This document shows positions 1-4,130 of a stretch of 5,072 nucleotides of DNA, piece after piece. The stretch lies in the NCBI GenBank assembly GCA_025464735.1, contig JAODMX010000423.1, positions 1 through 5,072 of the forward strand. Reading direction: 5' to 3'. A model generated the notes under the pieces. It was not told the DNA's origin, made no database searches, and saw only the letters and a list, made by a program, of their open reading frames with translations. The DNA comes from Frondihabitans sp. Lineage in GTDB: Bacteria > Actinomycetota > Actinomycetes > Actinomycetales > Microbacteriaceae. Every line of letters starts with the position of its first letter. Position 1 is the first letter of the stretch. The position numbers and the translations under genes were made by a program.

Positions 1-217
1 GCGGTGCAGCGACAGGGCCCCAGCCGAAGTCGATCGTGGCCTGGAGCCAGGCCGCGGCTTCGTCGGGTTCGTATTCGACGAATGGGCTGAACTCGGTCCA
101 GCCGTTCGGCCCTTCGACCAGGAGTGCCTCGCGCACGTCGACCCCGCGGAACCGATTCCGCAGGGGGAGCGCCACCACGTGGGCGCCGGTGAGGAGGTCG
201 TCGAGCGCGGGGAGCAT
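1..217 (-). CDS. menC: o-Succinylbenzoate synthase MenC, N-terminal part (runs off left edge)
   Basis: Reading the minus strand from an ATG at 217 gives 72 uninterrupted codons to the window edge. The protein begins MLPALDDLLTGAHVVALPLR and continues with NRFRGVDVREALLVEGPNGW, then a TEFSPFVEYEPDEAAAWL block. This resembles the N-terminal capping domain of actinobacterial MenC, an enolase-superfamily enzyme that dehydrates SHCHC to o-succinylbenzoate in the cytoplasm. The RFRG stretch and the W-x-E-F-x-P-F-x-E-Y-x-P segment are what I recognise. The catalytic barrel with its lysines and metal ligands lies outside the window, so function cannot be checked from active-site residues. The gene diverges from menB, with 43 bp between the start codons. 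No Shine-Dalgarno sequence is properly placed: the only purine-rich run, GAGAGGGGG, lies about 15-23 nt upstream of the ATG. Identification is from remembered family sequence plus the men context. Confidence 0.87.
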   Translation of the reverse strand, partial: MLPALDDLLTGAHVVALPLRNRFRGVDVREALLVEGPNGWTEFSPFVEYEPDEAAAWLQATIDFGWGPVAAP

Positions 218-223
218 GCGTCC

Positions 224-229
224 AGTCTG
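224..229 (-). promoter_or_regulatory. Candidate -10 element of menC
   Basis: On the minus strand the hexamer CAGACT ends exactly 6 nt before the menC ATG. It keeps the key A at position 2 and T at position 6 of the -10 consensus TANNNT but has C at position 1. The spacing would put transcription start at or next to the ATG, giving a leaderless message, as for the other genes here. I see no convincing -35 element. It is the weakest of the five candidate -10 elements. Confidence 0.3.
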
Positions 230-247
230 TACCCGGCCCCCTCTCGA

Positions 248-253
248 TAAGCT
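248..253 (+). promoter_or_regulatory. Candidate -10 element of the menBEA operon
   Basis: TAAGCT matches TANNNT and is followed by 7 nt and then the menB ATG at 261. Transcription would start at about the A of the ATG, so menB would be leaderless. There is no Shine-Dalgarno sequence in front of menB (TTGCAGGC precedes the ATG), which fits. No clear -35 hexamer is visible at the expected distance. Confidence 0.45.
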
Positions 254-260
254 TGCAGGC

Positions 261-1169
261 ATGGCTGAAGGCGTATCCGACCTGTTCGATCCGACCGAGT
301 GGCAGGCGGCCACCGGCGCCGGTGAGCTGACCGACATCACCTATCACCACGATGTCCGCGGCCAGGTGGCTCGAATTGCTTTCGACCGGCCCGAGGTGCG
401 CAACGCGTTCCGCCCGCAGACCGTGGACGAGCTCTATCGTGCCCTCGACGACGCCCGCATGAATCCCAGGATCGGCGTGGTCCTGTTGACGGGCAACGGC
501 CCCAGCCCCAAAGACGGCGGCTGGGCATTCTGCAGCGGGGGAGACCAGCGCATTCGCGGGCGGGATGGCTATAAATACCAGGGTGACGTGGAGAATCAGC
601 CCGACCCGGCGCGCAACGGCCGCCTCCACATCCTCGAGGTCCAGCGCCTGATCCGGACCATGCCCAAGGTCGTCATCGCCGTCGTCCCCGGTTGGGCGGC
701 CGGCGGGGGGCATTCGCTCCACGCCGTCTGCGACCTCACTCTTGCCAGCCGTGAGCACGGCAAATTCAAACAGACCGACGCCGACGTGGGCTCGTTCGAC
801 GGCGGCTACGGCAGCGCCTACTACGCCCGGCAGATCGGTCAGAAGCTGGCTCGCGAGGTCTTCTTCCTCGCGCAGGAGTACTCGGCGCAGCGGGCATACG
901 AGATGGGAGCGGTCAACGCGGTCGTCGAGCACGAAGAGCTCGAGCGCGAGGCACTGCGCTGGGCCCGGATCATCATGACCAAGTCGCCCACGAGCATCCG
1001 GATGCTCAAATTCAGTTTCAATGCCGTCGACGACGGCCTCGTGGGGCAGCAGGTCTTCGCAGGCGAAGCCACGCGCCTGGCCTACGGTACCGACGAGGCC
1101 GTCGAAGGCCGAGACTCCTTCCTCGAGAAGCGGGAGCCGGACTGGTCACCGTACCCGTGGCAGTTCTGA
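261..1169 (+). CDS. menB: 1,4-Dihydroxy-2-naphthoyl-CoA synthase MenB
   Basis: This 302-residue crotonase-fold enzyme cyclises o-succinylbenzoyl-CoA to DHNA-CoA in the cytoplasm. Visible family blocks are the CoA-binding and oxyanion-hole segment AFCSGGDQRIRG (residues 89-100), GWAAGGGHSLHAVCDLTLAS (144-163), the catalytic segment QTDADVGSFDGGYGSAYYAR (171-190), and the typical C-terminus FLEKREPDWSPYPWQF. Asp180 in GSFDGG corresponds to E. coli Asp163. Asp173 occupies the place of E. coli Gly156, so this should be the bicarbonate-independent class known from Mycobacterium tuberculosis (Asp185). The reading frame stays open upstream to 36, but that stretch is antisense to menC and looks non-coding. 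The ATG at 261 matches the usual family length and has a -10 hexamer just ahead. It is the first gene of a tight menB-menE-menA run. Confidence 0.97.
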   Translation: MAEGVSDLFDPTEWQAATGAGELTDITYHHDVRGQVARIAFDRPEVRNAFRPQTVDELYRALDDARMNPRIGVVLLTGNGPSPKDGGWAFCSGGDQRIRGRDGYKYQGDVENQPDPARNGRLHILEVQRLIRTMPKVVIAVVPGWAAGGGHSLHAVCDLTLASREHGKFKQTDADVGSFDGGYGSAYYARQIGQKLAREVFFLAQEYSAQRAYEMGAVNAVVEHEELEREALRWARIIMTKSPTSIRMLKFSFNAVDDGLVGQQVFAGEATRLAYGTDEAVEGRDSFLEKREPDWSPYPWQF

Positions 1170-1170
1170 C

Positions 1171-2331
1171 GTGACGCATCCGCTCCGGGCCGTTGACGCG
1201 CGCGATCCGCGTGCGGTGCTCGAGGCTCTCCGCGACGCCCTGTCCGGTGGCCCCGCCATTAATCCTCGCGTTGACGACGACGTGCCCCTCGATCTCCCCG
1301 CCCAGGTCGAGAAGAGGATCGCCCTCGTGATCGAGACGAGCGGGTCGACGGGGCACGCAAAACGGGTGGCCCTCTCGTCGGGGGCTCTTCTCGCCGGGGC
1401 GGCGGCGGCCGACGGAGCACTGTCCGGCCCGGGCCAGTGGGTGCTCGCACTGCCCGCGCACTACGTCGCCGGCACGAACGTTCTCGTCCGGTCGATCGCA
1501 GCATCCACCCAGCCACGGATCGTGCCGCCCGGGCACTTCGACCCGACAGCGTTCGTCGAGGCGGCCGACGCGCTCGACCATGCAGTCCGGTACACCTCGC
1601 TCGTGCCGGCGCAACTCAGCCCCCTGCTCGACCTGGCCGAGGCGGATGAGCGAGCGATGAGGATCCTGCGCCGTTTCGACGCCGTGCTCGTCGGTGGGCA
1701 GGCGACGCCCCGACCTTTGCTGGAGCGCGCCCGCGCCGCGGGGGTTCCGGTTGTCCGCACCTACGGCTCAAGCGAGACAAGCGGAGGCTGCATCTACGAC
1801 GGTGTGCCCATCGGTGCGACGCGCGCGGCACTCGTCGACGGGCAACTGGAGATCAGCGGCCCCACCCTCGCCGAGTACTACCTGGCCGACCCGGAACGCA
1901 CTGATGCGGCGTTCGTGACCCGCGACGGCACTCGCTGGTATCGCACGGGAGACACCGGTTCGGTCGACACGGACGGCATCGTCACGGTGACCGGCCGCCT
2001 CGACGACGTGATCGTGTCGGGGGGCGAGAAAGTGTCGTTGGGAGTCATCGAGCGCATCATTCGCGAACAGCCCGGCCTCAGCCACGCCGTTGTGGTCCGC
2101 GCGCCGCACCCGCGCTGGGGTGAGGTGCCGGTCGTGGTCGTCGACGAGGGGGAAGCAGAGCCTGCGCCGGCTCTCGACACCCTCCGAGCCGCGGTCATCG
2201 AGGTGGCGGGCCGGGCTGCCGCGCCCTCCCGGATCGTCACGGTCGACTCGCTCCCGTTGCTTGCCAGCGGCAAGCCCGACCGTGTGGCGCTCGCGCGCTT
2301 GGTGGCCGTCGCCCAAAGCTCGTCCCCCTAA
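1171..2331 (+). CDS. menE: o-Succinylbenzoate-CoA ligase MenE
   Basis: This 386-residue ANL-superfamily adenylating enzyme activates o-succinylbenzoate to its CoA thioester using ATP, supplying the substrate of MenB. Motifs in order are the P-loop ETSGSTGHAK (residues 55-64), the acyl-binding LPAHYVAGTN region (94-103), the adenine-binding YGSSET (198-203), YRTGD (257-261), the GRLDD hinge (275-279), SGGEKV (283-288) and the C-terminal catalytic lysine in LASGKPDR (Lys368). It lacks much of the N-terminal domain found in the roughly 450-490-residue enzymes of E. coli and Bacillus, as is usual for short actinobacterial MenE. The GTG at 1171 begins one base after the menB stop (TGA-C-GTG). There is no Shine-Dalgarno sequence, so translation probably depends on coupling to menB. 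An in-frame GTG at 1216 is a poorer alternative. The frame is open upstream to 1021, but that overlaps menB and is not real. Confidence 0.95.
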   Translation: MTHPLRAVDARDPRAVLEALRDALSGGPAINPRVDDDVPLDLPAQVEKRIALVIETSGSTGHAKRVALSSGALLAGAAAADGALSGPGQWVLALPAHYVAGTNVLVRSIAASTQPRIVPPGHFDPTAFVEAADALDHAVRYTSLVPAQLSPLLDLAEADERAMRILRRFDAVLVGGQATPRPLLERARAAGVPVVRTYGSSETSGGCIYDGVPIGATRAALVDGQLEISGPTLAEYYLADPERTDAAFVTRDGTRWYRTGDTGSVDTDGIVTVTGRLDDVIVSGGEKVSLGVIERIIREQPGLSHAVVVRAPHPRWGEVPVVVVDEGEAEPAPALDTLRAAVIEVAGRAAAPSRIVTVDSLPLLASGKPDRVALARLVAVAQSSSP

Positions 2332-2334
2332 GAT
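2329..2334 (+). promoter_or_regulatory. Candidate internal -10 element for menA, including the menE stop codon
   Basis: TAAGAT matches TANNNT and its first three bases are the menE TAA stop. Exactly 6 nt (TCTCGG) separate it from the menA GTG at 2341, the geometry of a leaderless promoter. No good -35 is seen: TTGGTG at 2299-2304 is spaced too far, at 24 nt. If active, menA would be transcribed both from the operon promoter and from here. Confidence 0.4.
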
Positions 2335-2340
2335 TCTCGG

Positions 2341-3309
2341 GTGGCCAAGACCAAGACGAAGAGCACGAACACGAGCGGACGACCCAGCGGGCACCCCGGG
2401 CGTTCTGGGCGACCCGGGCGCTCACCCGTCCGCAAGGCGACGGTGGGCGACTGGATCAGCGGGGCGCGACCCCGCACTCTGACCCTCGCGATTGCCCCGG
2501 TCGCGATGGGGAGCGCTGCGGCTTCGACGACGAACCGCTTCGACTGGCACCTTGCGCTCCTGTGCCTCGTGGTGTCGCTGTTCCTCCAGATCGGCGTCAA
2601 CTACGCCAACGACTACTCCGACGGGATCCGGGGCACCGACAAGTTCCGGGTCGGGCCCGCGCGCCTCACGGGGGCCGGGGTCGCGAACCCGAAGACGGTC
2701 CGCAACGTCGCGTTCGCCTCCTTCGCCATTGCAGCAATAGCGGGCATCGCGGTCATCGTGATCTCGCAGTACTGGTGGTTGTTCGCGGTCGGAGTGGCCT
2801 GTGTCGCCGCAGCCTGGCTCTATACCGGCGGTAAGCGGCCCTACGGCTACAACGCCCTGGGCGAGGTCTTCGTCTTCCTCTTCTTCGGGCTCGTAGCGAC
2901 TGCGGGCACCACCCTCGTCCAGGCGCACCATGTACCCGAGGCAGCATGGGTGATGGCCGTGATGATCGGCCTGTTCTCCTGTGCCGTGCTGATGGTCAAC
3001 AACATCCGCGATATCGATCAGGATCGGCAGGCCGGCAAAAAGACCTTGGCCGTCGTTCTCGGTCAGCGGGGGGCGCGCATCGCCTACGCGGTCTTCCTGG
3101 GCCTGCCCTATCTGCTGCTGGTCTACTTCGCGTTTTTATACTTCGGGGCCGGCTACGTCTACTTCTCGGCGATCCTCGCAGCCCCGGCCATTGCGATCGG
3201 CGTCACGGGAAAGACTCCGCCGGAGTTGATCCTTGCGCTGAAGCTGTCGTCCTTCACGGCCCTCGCTTTTGCGCTGGCGCTGTCGGCCGTGCTGTTCTTC
3301 CTGCTCTGA
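2341..3309 (+). CDS. menA: 1,4-Dihydroxy-2-naphthoate polyprenyltransferase MenA
   Basis: This 322-residue UbiA-superfamily membrane enzyme attaches a polyprenyl chain to DHNA with loss of CO2 and pyrophosphate, giving demethylmenaquinone. Two aspartate-rich Mg/diphosphate motifs are present: NYANDYSDGIRGTDKFR (residues 87-103) and NNIRDIDQDRQAGKKTLAVV (220-239). The family signature GARPRTLTLAIAPV lies at 41-54 and YTGGKRPYGYNALGE at 161-175. Roughly eight or nine hydrophobic segments follow from residue 46 to the C-terminus. The first 32 residues are an unusual Arg/Lys/Gly/Pro/Ser-rich tail containing a duplicated GxPGRS unit. The GTG at 2341, 9 bp after menE, is preferred because of the -10 hexamer just ahead. 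An in-frame GTG at 2443 with AAGG 5 nt upstream would remove the tail, leave 288 residues and begin right at the conserved part, so it remains possible. Confidence 0.95.
   Translation: MAKTKTKSTNTSGRPSGHPGRSGRPGRSPVRKATVGDWISGARPRTLTLAIAPVAMGSAAASTTNRFDWHLALLCLVVSLFLQIGVNYANDYSDGIRGTDKFRVGPARLTGAGVANPKTVRNVAFASFAIAAIAGIAVIVISQYWWLFAVGVACVAAAWLYTGGKRPYGYNALGEVFVFLFFGLVATAGTTLVQAHHVPEAAWVMAVMIGLFSCAVLMVNNIRDIDQDRQAGKKTLAVVLGQRGARIAYAVFLGLPYLLLVYFAFLYFGAGYVYFSAILAAPAIAIGVTGKTPPELILALKLSSFTALAFALALSAVLFFLL
2389..2424 (+). repeat. Two-copy 18-bp tandem repeat in the 5' end of menA
   Basis: Two adjacent 18-bp units, 2389-2406 and 2407-2424, agree at 14 of 18 positions and share the core CCCGGGCG. 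They encode GHPGRS followed by GRPGRS (MenA residues 17-28), and a degenerate GRPS stretch lies just before. The repeat keeps frame and builds the basic N-terminal tail. Confidence 0.6.
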
Positions 3310-3319
3310 GTTCGCTGAC

Positions 3320-3337
3320 CTGAGCGGTGGCGCTCAG
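3320..3337. terminator. Candidate bidirectional terminator hairpin between menA and the DUF4229 gene
   Basis: CTGAGCG-GTGG-CGCTCAG forms a perfect 7-bp stem with a 4-nt loop, lying 10 nt after the menA stop and overlapping the stop codon of the convergent minus-strand gene. There is no U-tract on either side, so it is not a classical intrinsic terminator. Short hairpins without U-runs between convergent genes are common in high-GC actinobacteria, which is why I call it a candidate. Confidence 0.45.
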
Positions 3338-3627
3338 TCGTCTTCGGCCGGCGCCTGACGGCGGGTCGGCTGGGGGGCGGGCTGACCGTCGAGCACCGCG
3401 TCTTCGAGGTCGGCGTCTTCGTCTCGCTCGGGCGCAGCGCGCCGCTTCACGATGTTTTCGGCGACCTGACGGCGCAGTGATCCAAGGGCGAGATACGAGA
3501 TGAGAAAAGCCAGCAGCGCGGCCGCGACCAGCGCCAGGTAGAGGCTGACGTGGAGCGCCACGAGCACGATGGCGATCACGGCGAAGATGCCGATTCGGGC
3601 GACCGTGTAGAGGAGAGTGGCTTTCAC
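3334..3627 (-). CDS. Small two-helix membrane protein, DUF4229 type
   Basis: This 97-residue protein starts VKATLLYTVARIGIFAVIAI. It has two hydrophobic segments at about residues 10-28 and 29-48 joined by a short HVS turn, then GSLRRQVAENIVKRR (49-63) and a polar, acidic, Pro/Gln-rich tail (RDEDADLEDAVLDGQPAPQP). This layout matches the actinobacterial DUF4229 family of small membrane proteins, whose function is not known. The positively charged RR/KRR after the second helix suggests the tail is cytoplasmic. The GTG at 3627 is chosen because it begins the conserved K-A-x-L-x-Y-T-x-A-R-x start and has TAGACT 7 nt ahead. The frame continues upstream to 4551, but that part is antisense to the PLDc_N gene and menD. 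It converges on menA and diverges from the PLDc_N gene. The family call comes from memory of the pattern, with no search run. Confidence 0.8.
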   Translation of the reverse strand: MKATLLYTVARIGIFAVIAIVLVALHVSLYLALVAAALLAFLISYLALGSLRRQVAENIVKRRAAPERDEDADLEDAVLDGQPAPQPTRRQAPAEDD

Positions 3628-3634
3628 ACCAGGC

Positions 3635-3640
3635 AGTCTA
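3635..3640 (-). promoter_or_regulatory. Candidate -10 element of the DUF4229 gene
   Basis: On the minus strand TAGACT matches TANNNT and is separated by 7 nt (GCCTGGT) from the GTG start at 3627, again predicting a leaderless transcript. There is no ribosome-binding sequence in this space. No recognisable -35 was found. Confidence 0.45.
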
Positions 3641-3693
3641 AGACGTGTCCGTCTGGCGCGCCTGGCCACGGTCGCGCACACAGACTGCACGCC

Positions 3694-3699
3694 TAGGAT
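3694..3699 (+). promoter_or_regulatory. Candidate -10 element of the PLDc_N gene
   Basis: TAGGAT matches TANNNT and is followed by exactly 6 nt (GACGCC) and then the ATG at 3706, so transcription would begin on the start codon. Since menD shows no -10 hexamer of its own in the 52 bp before it, this promoter probably also drives menD. No clear -35 is visible. Confidence 0.5.
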
Positions 3700-3705
3700 G
3701 ACGCC

Positions 3706-4074
3706 ATGGTCAAAGGCTTGATCGTCGTGATCGTGGCGGCAGTCGCGTTCGTCGTCTACGCGCTCGTCGACTGCCTCTTCACCGAGCGGTTCCGGTTCCG
3801 GGCGCTCAACAAACCGGTCTGGGCTCTCCTCATCATCGTGTTGCCGGTCGTCGGCGCGCTGCTCTGGTTCGGCCTCGGTCGCCGCCGTCGCGGCCTGTCT
3901 GGTCGTCGCGTGGTTGCGCCCGATGACGATCCCGACTTCCTCGGCACACCAACGAGCAGCTCCGCGGGTTCGACGTCGAACCTCGATCGCGAGACGATGG
4001 ACGAACGCATCCGCCGACTCGAGCAAGAGCTGGCCGAGCATGACGACGACGGAACATCCGGTCCCGGCAAATAG
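3706..4074 (+). CDS. Small membrane protein with PLDc_N-type domain
   Basis: This 122-residue protein has a first transmembrane segment at about 4-21 ending in the YALVDC motif (18-23), then a short charged loop FTERFRFRALNKPVWA. A second transmembrane segment follows (about 38-57), then GRRRRG and the characteristic APDDDPDFL motif (71-79). Its C-terminal part ends in a predicted coiled-coil, RETMDERIRRLEQELAEH (95-112). The first two-thirds match the PLDc_N domain, a two-helix membrane module that precedes phospholipase D domains in cardiolipin synthases. Here it stands alone with no HKD catalytic domain, so the protein is unlikely to be an enzyme. The charged coiled-coil tail suggests a docking or oligomerisation role (inference). 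It lies 52 bp upstream of menD on the same strand and is probably co-transcribed with it. Confidence 0.85.
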   Translation: MVKGLIVVIVAAVAFVVYALVDCLFTERFRFRALNKPVWALLIIVLPVVGALLWFGLGRRRRGLSGRRVVAPDDDPDFLGTPTSSSAGSTSNLDRETMDERIRRLEQELAEHDDDGTSGPGK

Positions 4075-4112
4075 CCGAAACGGATCACGACCACCCAGGA
4101 GACGAACGACCC

Positions 4113-4130
4113 GTGGAGCTTTTCCGATGA
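4113..4130 (+). other. Possible five-codon leader ORF overlapping the menD start
   Basis: GTG-GAG-CTT-TTC-CGA-TGA would encode M-E-L-F-R. It has AGGAGA at 4097-4102, 10 nt upstream, and its TGA overlaps the menD ATG in an ATGA arrangement typical of coupled genes. It could equally be chance, since such short ORFs are frequent and there is no homology evidence at this length. Confidence 0.25.
4115..4118 (+). promoter_or_regulatory. Ribosome-binding site of menD
   Basis: GGAG lies 8 nt before the ATG at 4127, a good Shine-Dalgarno spacing, and fixes the menD start. A second purine-rich site, AGGAGA at 4097-4102, is too far from this ATG to serve it directly. menD is the only gene in the window with a clear Shine-Dalgarno sequence. 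Confidence 0.6.

Noticed and set aside
36..260. Upstream in-frame extension of menB (75 codons before the chosen ATG)
   Set aside because: The stretch is antisense to menC, its translation is Ser/Arg-rich with no family similarity, and the ATG at 261 gives the usual MenB length.
1021..1170. Upstream in-frame extension of menE overlapping the menB 3' end
   Set aside because: The translation is a frame-shadow of menB. The GTG at 1171 directly after the menB stop fits the family N-terminus and operon packing.
3633..3688. 7-bp inverted repeat GCAGTCT/AGACTGC with 42 nt between arms as a regulator site
   Set aside because: As a pair, 7-bp arms in a 78-bp region are not improbable by chance and the arms do not extend. 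The longer 13-nt match to the menC promoter is the better observation and is reported instead.
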